In this document: piece after piece, positions 18,061-27,742 of the stretch
Layout: the number at the start of each line of letters is the position of its first letter
Position numbering within the stretch: position 1 is the first letter of the stretch
Assembly: GCF_018531375.1 (NCBI RefSeq)
Contig: NZ_JAHBOH010000001.1
Location: 2,294,001 to 2,358,000, forward strand
Source of the DNA: Cellulomonas fulva
GTDB lineage: Bacteria; Actinomycetota; Actinomycetes; Actinomycetales; Cellulomonadaceae
Reading direction: 5' to 3'
Length of the DNA: 64,000 bases
Notes under the pieces: generated by a model
Database searches by the model: none
The model's input: the letters and a program-made list of their open reading frames with translations, nothing else
What the model was told of the DNA's origin: nothing
Program-made: the position numbers and the translations under genes

Positions 18061-18090
18061 GGGCCACTACGGGCCACGGCGGGCCACGGC
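18061..18090. repeat. Three tandem copies of a 10-bp repeat
   Basis: GGGCCAC followed by TAC, GGC and GGC (18061-18070, 18071-18080, 18081-18090), in the 82-bp gap between the convergent mutM and dehydrogenase genes. Confidence 0.6.
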
Positions 18091-18122
18091 GCGAGCGTGC
18101 TGCCGGCGCGGCGGCGACCCGG

Positions 18123-19064
18123 TCAGCGGGGGACGACGTTCGGCAGCTCGTCGCCCGCGTCGTAGGCGCGCAGCGCGGCACCCAGGAACGCTCCGGCGCC
18201 GCGCGGCCGACCGCCCGCGGCGTGCGGGCTGATCAGCACGGACGGCTCGCCCCACAGCGGGCTCGAGGGCGGCAGGGGCTCGCGCTCGAACACGTCGAGG
18301 GCGGCGCCGGCGAGGTGCCGGGTGCGGACGGCGTCCAGCAGGGCGGCCTCGTCGAGCGTGCTGCCGCGGCCCACGTTGACGACGAACGCGTGCGCCGGGA
18401 GCGCGCGCAGCACGTCGCGGCCGATCGCGTGCTGCGTGCTGGCGGTCGCGGGCAGGATCCCGACGAGCACGTCCGCGCCGGGCAGCACCGACGGCAGCTC
18501 GTCGGGCGTCACGACGGGGAACCCGTGCCGCTCGCCCGCCGACGTGGCGACCCCGGTGACCCGGGCGCCCAGCGCGGCGAGCAGCGGCGCGAGCCGCGCG
18601 GCGATCGAGCCGAACCCCCAGACCACCACGTGCGCGTCCGCGAGCGAGCGGAACGAGGTGTCGTGGACCGGCTGCAGCCCGCCGAGCTCGCCGGCCCAGC
18701 GGCGCTCGTCCTGCGCGCGCACCAGGTCGGGCAGCCGCCGCGCGCACGCCAGGACCAGGGCGAGGGTGTGCTCGGCGACGGTCGCGTCGTGCAGCCCGCG
18801 CCCGGAGGTGACGGTGACGGTGGGCGGGAAGCCGGCGTCGACGACCGCGTCGGTGCCCGCCGCGAGGCACGCGACCCAGCGCAGGTCGGTGAGCTCCGCG
18901 GCGGCCTGCGCGAGGGCGGCGCGGCGGTTCCCCCAGACGACGAGCACCTCCGCGCCCGCGGTGTCGTCGGGCAGCGGGAGCTGCGGGTCGTAGGGCACGG
19001 CGCGCCAGCCGTCGGGCAGCTCGACCGGGTCCTCGAGCGTGGTGGGCAGCAGGATCGTCCTCAT
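18123..19064 (-). CDS. D-isomer-specific 2-hydroxyacid dehydrogenase
   Basis: A 313-aa NAD-dependent oxidoreductase. The Rossmann part has VVVWGFGSIAARLAPLLAALG (GxGxxA-like), then NVGRGSTLDEAAL, ALDVFEREPLPPSSPLW and SPHAAGG, which supply the catalytic Arg, Glu and His of this family. The substrate is not predictable. The ATG start at 19064 overlaps the alternative upstream start region of the divergent response regulator by 2 bp, so the two promoters must overlap both coding starts. Confidence 0.88.
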   Translation of the reverse strand: MRTILLPTTLEDPVELPDGWRAVPYDPQLPLPDDTAGAEVLVVWGNRRAALAQAAAELTDLRWVACLAAGTDAVVDAGFPPTVTVTSGRGLHDATVAEHTLALVLACARRLPDLVRAQDERRWAGELGGLQPVHDTSFRSLADAHVVVWGFGSIAARLAPLLAALGARVTGVATSAGERHGFPVVTPDELPSVLPGADVLVGILPATASTQHAIGRDVLRALPAHAFVVNVGRGSTLDEAALLDAVRTRHLAGAALDVFEREPLPPSSPLWGEPSVLISPHAAGGRPRGAGAFLGAALRAYDAGDELPNVVPR

Positions 19065-19083
19065 GGCTCGCTACGATGCCACC

Positions 19084-19761
19084 GTGCCGAACGTCGACGC
19101 CGCCTCAGCCGCCAAGTCCGGACCGATCACGGTCATGATCGTGGACGACCACGAGGTCGTCCGCCGCGGGATCGCGGAGGTCGTGGAACGCACCGAGGGG
19201 ATGACGGTGGTCGCCGAGGCGGGTTCCGTCGCCGACGGTGTCCGCCGCGCGACCCTGGTCCACCCGCAGGTCATGCTGGTCGACCTGCAGCTCCCGGACG
19301 GCACGGGCATCGACCTCATGCGTCAGGTCCGGGAGAAGCACCCGGACGCGCGCGCGATCGTCCTGACGTCGTTCGACGACGACGACGCGGTGGCCGCCGC
19401 GCTCGAGGCCGGAGCGGCGGCGTACCTGCTGAAGTCGGTGCGCGGTGCGGAGATCACCGAGGTGGTCCGCGCCGTCGCCGCCGGCCGCTCGCTCCTCGAC
19501 GAGCGGACCGTGACGCGGCGCCGCGCCGGGCACGACGACCCGACCGAGAACCTGACGCCCAGCGAGCTGCGCGTGCTGGACCTGATCGGCGAGGGCATGT
19601 CCAACCGCGAGATCGCCGAGCGCCTGGGCGTCGCGGAGAAGACCGTGAAGAACCACATCACGTCGCTGCTGGCCAAGATGGGCCTGCAGCGTCGCACCCA
19701 GGTCGCCGCGTGGGTCGCGTCGCGCAAGCACTCGAGCTGGCGCGCCGAGCCGGGACACTGA
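19084..19761 (+). CDS. DevR/NarL-type response regulator
   Basis: A 225-aa two-component regulator: receiver domain with the acidic pocket VDDHE and phospho-acceptor Asp in MLVDLQLPDGTG, then a LuxR-type helix-turn-helix (LTPSELRVLDLIGEGMSNREIAERLGV, KTVKNHITSLLAKM). Start choice: the GTG at 19084 has TACGAT exactly 6 nt upstream, fitting a leaderless mRNA; an in-frame ATG lies at 19063. The gene converges on a GAF-domain kinase 46 bp away, its likely partner. Resemblance to DevR/DosR is by domain layout and by the partner. Confidence 0.9.
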   Translation: MPNVDAASAAKSGPITVMIVDDHEVVRRGIAEVVERTEGMTVVAEAGSVADGVRRATLVHPQVMLVDLQLPDGTGIDLMRQVREKHPDARAIVLTSFDDDDAVAAALEAGAAAYLLKSVRGAEITEVVRAVAAGRSLLDERTVTRRRAGHDDPTENLTPSELRVLDLIGEGMSNREIAERLGVAEKTVKNHITSLLAKMGLQRRTQVAAWVASRKHSSWRAEPGH

Positions 19762-19807
19762 CCGAGCCGCTCGCCCGGCGAACCGCGCTGGCCGGCCCCC
19801 TGCGCCG

Positions 19808-21571
19808 TCAGTCCAGCGGCGCGCGCCAGGACAGGAGCGTCCCGCGCCCCTCGGGCGTGGCGCCCAGCGAGAACGTGCCGCCGTGCTGCCGCGCGCGGGA
19901 CGCCAGGTTGCCCGTGCCCGAGCGCCGGTCGCGCACCGCCGGCAGACCGACGCCGTCGTCCTGCACGGTGACGTCGACCGTGCCCAGGTGGCCCGTGCCG
20001 CTCACGTCGACCCGCACGGTCACCGAGGACGCGTGGGCGTGCCGCGCCGCGTTCGCGAGCCCCTCGCGGACCACGGCGACGACGTCGTCGGTGAGCTGGT
20101 CGCCGACGCGCTCGTCGAGCCGGTCCTCGTCGAGCCCGTCGTCGGACAGCGGGACGCCGTCCAGGGTCACGACGAGCGAGGGGGCGAAGCCGAGCCCGGT
20201 CCGCGCGAGCGACGCCTCGCGGCGCAGCCGCTCGGTGAGCGCGGTGGCCGCGTCGGGGTCGCGGAGCGCGTGGACGATCTGGCGGATCTGCCGCACCGAG
20301 GAGTCGACGTTGTCGAGCGCCTCCTCGACGACGCTCGTGAGCTCGGCGGGGTCGACGCCGCGCGCGGCGCGGCGGCGGATGGTCTCGAGCTGCATGCCGG
20401 TCGCGAAGAGCTGCTGGATCGCCAGGTCGTGCAGGTCGCGCGCGATGCGCTCGCGCTCGTCGAGCAGGGAGGCGACGTCCTGCGCGTGCCGCGCCTCCGC
20501 GAGCACGAAGGCGAGCGCGGCCTGCGACGCGAACGACTCGGCCGTGGCCAGGTCGTTCTCCTCGAACGGGAGGCTGCCGATCCGGCGCAGGAGGATGAGC
20601 ACACCGACGCCGCGCCCGGAGGTCTGCAGCGGCGCGAACATCGCGGGGCCGAACGCGCGCATCTGCTCGAGCTTGACGTTGCGGGACGCGGACAGCGAGG
20701 GCGTGAGCAGGCCGCGTCCCTCGTTCATCACCGTCCACGCGCGGCCGCCCTCGGGCATCGTCGCGCCGACCAGCGAGGAGGCGCCGTGCCCGTCGGCCAG
20801 CTCGATGAGCAGCTGGCCGCCCAGCCCGGGCAGCGCGAGCGCGGCCGTGTCGGCGCCGGCGACGGCGCGCGCGGTGGCCGCGATGTGCTCGAGCGCCTCC
20901 TCCTCGTCGATGCCCTCGAGCAGCATCGTGGTGATCTCCTGGCCGGCGCGCAGCCAGTGCTCGCGCCGGGCGGACTCGGCGTAGAGCTGCGCGTTCGCGA
21001 CCGCGACGCCGGCGGCCGCGGCGAGCGCGATCACGGTCTGCTCGTCGGCGTCCGTGAACCCGCCGGGCTTCTCCGAGAGGTAGAGCTGGCCGAAGACCTG
21101 CTCGCCCACGCGCACCGACGCGCCCAGGAACGAGCCCATCGGCGGGTGGCTCGCGGGCCAGCCCTGGAAGGCCGGGTGCTGGGTGAGGTCCTCGAGCCGC
21201 AGCGCCCCGACCGTCGGGATCTGGCCGAGCACGCCGAACGCGTGCGGCGCGTGGCCCATCATCTGCGCGACGGCCGTCGGCACCCCGGTGTAGACGAACG
21301 TCGTGGACGCGCCCTCGGCGTCCAGGACGTTGATCGCGCCGTACCGGGCGTGCGTGAGCTCGGCGCTGACCTGGACGAAGCGGTTGAGCACGGCCGGCAG
21401 GTCGAGCTCGCTCGCGACCGCGAGGATCGCGTCCAGGAGGTCCGTGAGCGCGTCGCCGGTGAGCGACCCCGCACTGACCGGGTGGTCGGACATGACGCCG
21501 CCGGTGAAGGGGACGCCGACCGCGGGCACCAGGCCCGCACCCGCGGCCCGTCGGGTCTGCTCGCTGGTCAT
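19808..21571 (-). CDS. GAF-domain sensor histidine kinase (DevS/DosS-like)
   Basis: A 587-aa cytoplasmic kinase: two GAF domains (about residues 40-200 and 215-365), then a HisKA_3 dimerisation box ERERIARDLHDLAIQQLF with phospho-acceptor His near 381, and an HATPase domain (REGLANAARHAHAS, VQDDGVGLP, GTGNLASRARQHGG). The first GAF domain carries MGHAPHAFGVLGQIP and ASHPPMGSFLGASV, closely like the haem-binding GAF-A of mycobacterial DosS/DosT; a haem-linked oxygen or redox sensor is plausible but not proven. The ATG overlaps the cydC stop (ATGA), making it the last gene of the cytochrome bd operon. A later in-frame ATG (MSDHPVSAG) is possible. Confidence 0.9.
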   Translation of the reverse strand: MTSEQTRRAAGAGLVPAVGVPFTGGVMSDHPVSAGSLTGDALTDLLDAILAVASELDLPAVLNRFVQVSAELTHARYGAINVLDAEGASTTFVYTGVPTAVAQMMGHAPHAFGVLGQIPTVGALRLEDLTQHPAFQGWPASHPPMGSFLGASVRVGEQVFGQLYLSEKPGGFTDADEQTVIALAAAAGVAVANAQLYAESARREHWLRAGQEITTMLLEGIDEEEALEHIAATARAVAGADTAALALPGLGGQLLIELADGHGASSLVGATMPEGGRAWTVMNEGRGLLTPSLSASRNVKLEQMRAFGPAMFAPLQTSGRGVGVLILLRRIGSLPFEENDLATAESFASQAALAFVLAEARHAQDVASLLDERERIARDLHDLAIQQLFATGMQLETIRRRAARGVDPAELTSVVEEALDNVDSSVRQIRQIVHALRDPDAATALTERLRREASLARTGLGFAPSLVVTLDGVPLSDDGLDEDRLDERVGDQLTDDVVAVVREGLANAARHAHASSVTVRVDVSGTGHLGTVDVTVQDDGVGLPAVRDRRSGTGNLASRARQHGGTFSLGATPEGRGTLLSWRAPLD

Positions 21572-23412
21572 GCCTCGTCCTCGTGTTCCTGCCGCACGGC
21601 CTCACGGTAGCCCGGGTCCCGCGCCAGCAGCTCCGCGTGCGTGCCACGCGCCGCGACGTGCCCGTCCACGAGGCGCACCACCTCGTCGACCGCGTCGAGC
21701 CCGCTCAGCCTGTGGGTCACGACGAGCACGCCCCGCGACCCGGTGCGCGCGGCCTGCTGGAGGGCCCGCAGCGCCGCGTCGGCGCCCGCGGTGTCGAGGT
21801 GCTCGGTCGGCTCGTCGAGCAGCAGCAGGGGCGCGGGGGACAGGAGCGCGCGGGCGAGGAGCAGGCGACGGCGCTCGCCGCCGGACAGCGTGCGGCCGTC
21901 GGGTCCCAGGAGCGTCGCGAGGCCGCCGGGCTGCGCGTCGAGCCACGGGCCGAGGCCGACGAGCACGAGCGCCGCGCGCGCCTCGTCGGGCGTCACGTCG
22001 CCGCGCGCGACGCGCAGGTTCTCGAGCACCGTCGTGCCGAACACGTGCGCGTCCTCGGCCGTCAGCGTCAGCCGGGCGCCTGCCCGGTCGAGCGCCCGGC
22101 CTCCCGTCAGCGCCTCGCCGTCGAGCTCGAGGCGGCCGCCCCGCGGCGGGAGCAGCCCGGCGAGCGTGAGCAGGAGCGTCGTCTTGCCGCTGCCGCTGGG
22201 TCCGACGACCGCGACCGTGCGGCCCGCACGCAGCTCGAGGTCCAGGCCGCGGACGAGCGGCGGTGCGCCGGGCCAGCCCACCGCGAGGTCCTCGGCGACG
22301 AGCGCGGCCGTCCCGCCGGGCGCTGTGAGCACCGCCGCGGGCAGGTCGGTCGCGGGCAGCTCACGTGCGGCAGGGTCACGCGCCGGGCCGTCGGACGACG
22401 CGTCGTCGAGGCCCGCGTCGCCGGGGCCGGCGTCGTCGAGCAGGGCGAGGATGCGCGCCGCCGCGGCACGCGAGCGGTGCACCTGGACGGCGGCCTGGGG
22501 AAGCACGGAGGTCGCCTCGAACGCGGCCAGCGGGGTGAGCACGACGACGGCGAGCAGCACCGGGTCCAGCAGCCCGGCGCCCACGGCGGGCACGCCGGTC
22601 ACCAGCGCGGCCAGGACGGCCGCGCCCACCGCGAGCTGCCCGAGGCCGGCGGCGAGCGCGGCCGGACCGGCACCGGCGTCCACCGCGTCGCGCGCCCGGG
22701 AGTCGGCGGCCCGCAGCGCGGCCAGGTGCTCCGGCACGCGCCCGGCGACGGTGAGCGGACCGGCGTCGTCGAGCAGCGCGAGTGCCTCGGCGCCGACGTC
22801 CGCGCGGGCTCGGGCGCCGCGCTCCTCGCTGGTGCGGGCGGCGCGGCCGGCGAGGGCGGGAGCCACCACGCCCGCGAGCAGGAGGCACAGCGCGAGGGCC
22901 ACCGCGGCGGGCGGCCAGAACGCCGCCATCGCGCCCACCGTCGCGACGCCGAGCAGTGCCGCGACGGCGGCGGGGAGCAGTCCGCGCACCACCAGGTCGC
23001 CCACGGCGTCCACGTCGGCGCCGACGCGCGCGAGCAGGTCGCCGCGGCGCAGCGTGAGCACGGCGCCGCCGCGCCCGGCGGCCAGGCGGGTGTAGAGGGT
23101 CGCGCGCAGCGTCGTCATGCCGGACAGCGCCAGGTCGTGCGAGACGAGCCGCTCGACGTAGCGGAGCACGCCGCGCCCGATGCCGAACGCGCGCACCGCG
23201 ACGGTCGCCACGGACAGCGTGAGCACGGGGGGCATCTGCGACGCGCGCGCGATGAGCCACGCGGACACGGCCGCGAGCGCGACCGCGCACCCGAGCGCGA
23301 GCGTGCCGAGCAGGACCGCGAGCAGGAACCGCCCGCGGTCGACCTCGAGCAGGCGCAGCGCGCGGCGCAGCGTCCCGCGCGCGGGAGGGGCGGTCGCGAG
23401 GTCGGCGCTCAC
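21568..23412 (-). CDS. cydC: Thiol reductant ABC exporter subunit CydC
   Basis: Half of the CydDC heterodimer that exports cysteine/glutathione-type reductant and is needed to assemble cytochrome bd. The 614-aa protein has a six-helix membrane domain (residues about 20-330, e.g. FLLAVLLGTLALGCAVALAAVSAWLIARA), then an ATPase with Walker A GPSGSGKTTLL, signature LSGGERRRLLLARAL and Walker B LLLLDEPTEHLD. GTG start overlaps the cydD stop by 4 bp (GTGA). A Gly/Asp/Ala-rich linker (residues about 325-355) precedes the ATPase. Confidence 0.93.
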   Translation of the reverse strand: MSADLATAPPARGTLRRALRLLEVDRGRFLLAVLLGTLALGCAVALAAVSAWLIARASQMPPVLTLSVATVAVRAFGIGRGVLRYVERLVSHDLALSGMTTLRATLYTRLAAGRGGAVLTLRRGDLLARVGADVDAVGDLVVRGLLPAAVAALLGVATVGAMAAFWPPAAVALALCLLLAGVVAPALAGRAARTSEERGARARADVGAEALALLDDAGPLTVAGRVPEHLAALRAADSRARDAVDAGAGPAALAAGLGQLAVGAAVLAALVTGVPAVGAGLLDPVLLAVVVLTPLAAFEATSVLPQAAVQVHRSRAAAARILALLDDAGPGDAGLDDASSDGPARDPAARELPATDLPAAVLTAPGGTAALVAEDLAVGWPGAPPLVRGLDLELRAGRTVAVVGPSGSGKTTLLLTLAGLLPPRGGRLELDGEALTGGRALDRAGARLTLTAEDAHVFGTTVLENLRVARGDVTPDEARAALVLVGLGPWLDAQPGGLATLLGPDGRTLSGGERRRLLLARALLSPAPLLLLDEPTEHLDTAGADAALRALQQAARTGSRGVLVVTHRLSGLDAVDEVVRLVDGHVAARGTHAELLARDPGYREAVRQEHEDEA

Positions 23413-25115
23413 CGGACCGGCTCCGGCGCGGTGGTGCTCCGGTCCGCCGCCCGCAGCACCACGACCTCGTCGGCGGCGGCCAGCAGCGCCGGCCGATGCG
23501 CCACGAGCAGGACGGTGCTGCCGCTCGCGCGCAGCTCCTCGAGGGTGCGCAGGAGCACGGCTTCCGCGGCGACGTCGAGGTGCGCGGTCGGCTCGTCGAG
23601 CACGACGAGCGGCGCGGGGCGGACCAGCGCACGGGTCAGCGCGACCCGCTGCGCCTGCCCCACCGACAGGCCGTGCCCCCCGCGCCCGACGCGCGTCGCC
23701 CACCCGCCGGGCAGGCTGGCGACGACCGCGTCGAGCCCGGTCACGCGCGCGGCCCGGGCACGCTCGTCGTCGTCGCCCCCGACGACGTCGGCGAGCGAGC
23801 CCGGCTCGACCACCGGTCGCTGCGGCACCCAGGTGACCTGCGCCCACAGACTTGGCAGGTCGACCTGCGCCGCCTCGTCCCCGCTGGCCGCGACCGTGAC
23901 GCTCGTGGTGCCGTCGACCACGACGACGCGCCCCTCGTCGGGCCGCAGGAGGCCGAGCAGCACGTCGACCGCCGTGGACTTGCCCACGCCAGGCGGGCCG
24001 GCGAGCGCGGTGACGCGGCCGGGCGACAGCGTGAAGGACAGGCCGTCGGGCGTGCGTCCGGCGGCGGTCGTCACGCCGACGCCCTCGACGACGACGCGCG
24101 CGCGGCGCAGGTCGGGTGCGGGGACCGCGCCGGAGCGCTCCGGCACCGGCTCGTCGAGCACCTCGAACGCGGCCTGCGCGGCGGCGACGCCGTCGGTCGA
24201 CGCGTGGAACTGCGCGCCCACGGCCCGCAGCGGGGCGAACACCTCGGGCGCCAGGACCAGCACCGCGAGGCCGGTCACGAGGTCGAGGTGGCCCTCGACC
24301 AGCCGCAGGCCGATGCCGACGGCGACCAGCGCGACGCACAGCGTCGAGAGCAGCTCGAGCACCATGCCGGACAGGAACGCGATGCGCAGCGTGCCCATGG
24401 TCGCCCGGCGGTGCGCGTCGCCCAGGGCGCGCACGCGCTGCGCCGGCCCGCGCTCGCGGCCGAGGGCGCGCAGCGTCGGCAGCCCCGCGAGCAGGTCGAG
24501 GACCTGGGCGGACAGCCGCTGCATGGCGGCGAGCCCGCGCTCCGACCGGCCCTGCGTGAGCCGCCCGACGAGCCACATGAAGATCGGGACCAGCGGCAGC
24601 ACCGCGACGAGCACGAGCGCCGACACCCAGTCCAGGCCGAGCACGACGAGCAGCGTGCCGGGGGTGACCGTGGCCGCGAGGACGAGCTGCGGCAGGTACC
24701 GGACGAAGTACGGCTCGAGGTCGTCGAGCCCGCGCGTCGCGAGCGCGACGAGGCCGGGACCTCGCCCGTCGCCGAGCCACCGCGGTCCCAGCGCCACGGA
24801 CCGGGCCACCACCGCCTCGCGCAGCTCGGCCGTCGCACGTGCCGCGGCGCGGTGCGCGTAGCGCTCCTGGGCGGTGGTCGCCGCCACGCGCAGCAGCACG
24901 ACGAGCGCGAGCCAGCCGACCAGGGGCGCGACGGCCGTCCACGCGCCGTCGCCGAGGGCGACGCCGTCGTCGACCGCGCGGCCGAGCGCCCGCGCCAGCA
25001 GCAGCGCCTGCGCCACGACGAGCCCGGCGGTGAGGACGCCGAGCGCGACCGTGAGCGTGAGGTACCACCGTGCCGTGCGCGCGTACCGCAGCAGCCTCGG
25101 GTCGAGCGGCCTCAC
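23409..25115 (-). CDS. cydD: Thiol reductant ABC exporter subunit CydD
   Basis: The partner of CydC. The 568-aa protein begins VRPLDPRLLRYARTARWYL, with about six membrane helices to residue 310, then an ATPase: Walker A GPPGVGKST, signature LSVGQAQRVALTRAL (LSVGQ in place of the usual LSGGQ), Walker B LVVLDEPTAHLD. The GTG start at 25115 overlaps the cydB stop by 4 bp. A much longer open frame runs upstream, but it crosses cydB and cydA in another frame and is not real. Confidence 0.93.
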   Translation of the reverse strand: MRPLDPRLLRYARTARWYLTLTVALGVLTAGLVVAQALLLARALGRAVDDGVALGDGAWTAVAPLVGWLALVVLLRVAATTAQERYAHRAAARATAELREAVVARSVALGPRWLGDGRGPGLVALATRGLDDLEPYFVRYLPQLVLAATVTPGTLLVVLGLDWVSALVLVAVLPLVPIFMWLVGRLTQGRSERGLAAMQRLSAQVLDLLAGLPTLRALGRERGPAQRVRALGDAHRRATMGTLRIAFLSGMVLELLSTLCVALVAVGIGLRLVEGHLDLVTGLAVLVLAPEVFAPLRAVGAQFHASTDGVAAAQAAFEVLDEPVPERSGAVPAPDLRRARVVVEGVGVTTAAGRTPDGLSFTLSPGRVTALAGPPGVGKSTAVDVLLGLLRPDEGRVVVVDGTTSVTVAASGDEAAQVDLPSLWAQVTWVPQRPVVEPGSLADVVGGDDDERARAARVTGLDAVVASLPGGWATRVGRGGHGLSVGQAQRVALTRALVRPAPLVVLDEPTAHLDVAAEAVLLRTLEELRASGSTVLLVAHRPALLAAADEVVVLRAADRSTTAPEPVR

Positions 25116-26182
25116 GCGCCCGGCGCGCCCCGGTCGGTGGCGACCGCGCGGAAGGTCAGGCCCGTCGCCGCGGGGATGTGCTCGACGGTCAGCCGCTTGC
25201 GGAAGACCCAGTACGTCCAGCCCTGGTACAGGAGCACGAGCGGGGTGAGGACCACAGCCACCCAGGTCATGACGGTGAGCGTGTAGTCGGTGGACGACGC
25301 GTTGTCGACGGTGAGCGAGTTCGCCGGGTCGAGCGCGGGCATGACGTCCGGGAACAGGGAGCCGAAGATCAGCACGACCGCGCCGACGATCGCGACCGCG
25401 GACGCGACGAACGCCGCACCCTCCCGGCGTGCGCGCGTCGCCACGACGACGCCGACGAGGGCCAGGGCCGCGAGCGCGACGGCGGCCCACGTCCAGGCCG
25501 TGCCGGAGTAGGCGAGCTGCGCCCAGACGGCCCAGGCGCCGGCGACGAGGAGGGTCACGATGGACAGCCGCGCCGCCAGGTCCCCGGCGCGACGGCGGAT
25601 GTCCCCGTCGGACTTCAGGGCCAGGAAGATCGCGCCGTGCGTGAGGAACAGCAGCGTCGTCACGGCGCCGCCGAGCAGGGCGAACGGGTTGAGCAGCGCC
25701 CAGAACCCACCCACGTACTGGTGGTCGGCGTCGAGCTCGACGCCGCGCACGATGTTCGCGAACGCGACGCCCCACAGCACGGACGGGACCCACGAGCCGA
25801 ATACCAGGGCGCGGTCCGCCCAGGCCCGCCAGCGGTCGTCGTCGATCTTCCCGCGCCACTCGAACGCGACCACCCGCACGATCAGCGCCACGAGGATCAG
25901 GAACAGCGGGAGGTAGAAGCCGCTGAACAGCGTCGCGTACCACTCGGGGAACGCGGCGAACGTCGCACCGCCGGCGGTGAGCAGCCACACCTCGTTGCCG
26001 TCCCACACCGGGCCGATGGTGTTGATCATCAGGCGACGCTCGCGCTCGCGGTCCTGCGCCGAGGCGCCGCGGCGGGGCAGCACCGCGAGCAGCATGCCGA
26101 CGCCGAAGTCGAACCCCTCGAGGACCAGGTAGCCGGTCCACAGGACGGCGATGAGGACGAACCAGACGGTCGTGAGCTCCAT
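25112..26182 (-). CDS. cydB: Cytochrome d ubiquinol oxidase subunit II
   Basis: Membrane subunit of the high-affinity terminal oxidase. The 356-aa protein has about eight helices and the conserved N-terminal LEGFDFGVGML and GPVWDGNEVWLL motifs (residues near 22-65), then FAFNI-type WGVAFANIVRG. The ATG start lies 18 bp after the cydA stop. With CydA it forms the quinol oxidase used at low oxygen or under nitric oxide or cyanide stress. Confidence 0.95.
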   Translation of the reverse strand: MELTTVWFVLIAVLWTGYLVLEGFDFGVGMLLAVLPRRGASAQDRERERRLMINTIGPVWDGNEVWLLTAGGATFAAFPEWYATLFSGFYLPLFLILVALIVRVVAFEWRGKIDDDRWRAWADRALVFGSWVPSVLWGVAFANIVRGVELDADHQYVGGFWALLNPFALLGGAVTTLLFLTHGAIFLALKSDGDIRRRAGDLAARLSIVTLLVAGAWAVWAQLAYSGTAWTWAAVALAALALVGVVVATRARREGAAFVASAVAIVGAVVLIFGSLFPDVMPALDPANSLTVDNASSTDYTLTVMTWVAVVLTPLVLLYQGWTYWVFRKRLTVEHIPAATGLTFRAVATDRGAPGA

Positions 26183-26200
26183 GGTGAGTTCTCCGGGTGC

Positions 26201-27742
26201 TCAGTAGGCGAAGGACAGGGGGGCGTCGTCGCTGGACCGGTCGGGCCCGTCCGGTCCGCGCGAGGCGCGGGCGTCCGGGCTCGGGTCCTTCTCGCTCGGG
26301 GCGACGCCCTCGACGGCATAGCGGTGCATCAGGCGGTACCAGGCCACCGCGAGCACCCCGTACAGCAGCGTGAACCCGATCAGCGACGTCCAGATGGTGC
26401 CGGTGCCGGTCACGGTCGAGACCCCGCGAGCCGTCATCAGCCACACGCCGTCGACGCCCGACGGGTTCGGGTTGGGCGTCACGACCCACGGCTGGCGGCC
26501 CATCTCGGTGAAGATCCACCCGAAGGCCGAGGCCAGGAACGGTGTCGCGAGCGCGGCGATGCCGAGCCGGCCGAACCACGCCTTGCCCGTGACCGACCCC
26601 CGGCGCCGCAGGAGCCAGAGCGCGGCGAGCGAGAGCGCGGCCGAGCCGACGCCGAACCCGATCATGAGCCGGAACGACCAGTACGTGATGCCGAGGTCGG
26701 GGTAGAAGCGCTGGTCCTCGTCGAACGTCCGACCGCCGTTCTGGTCCTCCCAGTCGCCGACCCACTCGGCGTAGTCGTCCTGCAGCTCGTTCACGCCGCG
26801 GACGGTGGCGCCGAAGTCGCCCGTCGCGAGGAACGACGTGACGCCGGGGATCTCGACGAGGTGCCGCACGTTCTCGCAGTCGTTGCTCAGGTCGCCGATC
26901 GCGAGGATCGAGAACGGCGCGCCGGAGGTGGTGTCGCACAGGCCCTCGGCGGCCGCCATCTTGGCGGGCTGCTGGTCGAACATGAGCTTGGCCTGCGCGT
27001 CGCCGCTGACCGCGACGCCCACGCCGGCCGCCAGCATGGTGACCAGGCCGAGGATGATCGCGGGGCGGTACACCGTGCGCGCGGTCTCGACCGCCTCCGG
27101 CCGGCCCGAGCGCACCAGGCGCACCATCCACCAGGCCGCGATGCCCGCGACGAACGTGCCCGCGGTCAGGAACGCGGCCGTGATCGTGTGCGGGAACGCC
27201 GCGAGCACGGTCGGGTTGGTCAGCACCGCGCCGATGTCCTTCATCTCCGCGCGCCCGGTCTCCGGGTTGAGCACCGTGCCGACCGGGTGCTGCATCCACG
27301 AGTTCGCCGCGAGGATGAAGAACGCGGAGAGGTTGGTGGCGATCGCGACGGCCCAGATGCACGCGAGGTGGATCTTCTTGGGCAGCCGGTCCCAGCCGAA
27401 GATCCACAGGCCCAGGAACGTCGACTCCACGAAGAAGGCGGCGAGGGCCTCCATCGCCAGGGGAGCGCCGAAGACGTCGCCCACGAAGCGCGAGTACTCG
27501 CTCCAGGCCATCCCGAACTGGAACTCCTGGACGATGCCCGTCGCCACGCCGATCGCGAAGTTGATCAGCAGGAGCTTGCCGAAGAACTTGGTCAGCCGCA
27601 GCCAGCGCTCGTCGCCCGTGACGTACCAGAACGTCTGCATGATCGCGACGAGCGGCGACAGGCCGATCGTCAGCGGCACGAAGATGAAGTGGTAGACGGT
27701 GGTGATGCCGAACTGCCACCGGGCGAGGTCGAGGACGTCCAC
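26201..27742 (-). CDS. cydA: Cytochrome ubiquinol oxidase subunit I
   Basis: Haem-bearing subunit of cytochrome bd, 513 aa. VYHFIFVPLTIGLSPLVA carries His18 (haem b595 ligand), FFVESTFLGLW the conserved Glu, FPHTITAAF the haem b558 His near 180, and FTEMGRQPWVV is the family signature. The periplasmic Q-loop is of the short type. The GTG start has GGAG at 6-7 nt. On the minus strand a TAGCGT hexamer at 27832-27837 could be the operon -10. It is the first gene of cydABDC plus the sensor kinase. Confidence 0.95.
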   Translation of the reverse strand: MDVLDLARWQFGITTVYHFIFVPLTIGLSPLVAIMQTFWYVTGDERWLRLTKFFGKLLLINFAIGVATGIVQEFQFGMAWSEYSRFVGDVFGAPLAMEALAAFFVESTFLGLWIFGWDRLPKKIHLACIWAVAIATNLSAFFILAANSWMQHPVGTVLNPETGRAEMKDIGAVLTNPTVLAAFPHTITAAFLTAGTFVAGIAAWWMVRLVRSGRPEAVETARTVYRPAIILGLVTMLAAGVGVAVSGDAQAKLMFDQQPAKMAAAEGLCDTTSGAPFSILAIGDLSNDCENVRHLVEIPGVTSFLATGDFGATVRGVNELQDDYAEWVGDWEDQNGGRTFDEDQRFYPDLGITYWSFRLMIGFGVGSAALSLAALWLLRRRGSVTGKAWFGRLGIAALATPFLASAFGWIFTEMGRQPWVVTPNPNPSGVDGVWLMTARGVSTVTGTGTIWTSLIGFTLLYGVLAVAWYRLMHRYAVEGVAPSEKDPSPDARASRGPDGPDRSSDDAPLSFAY

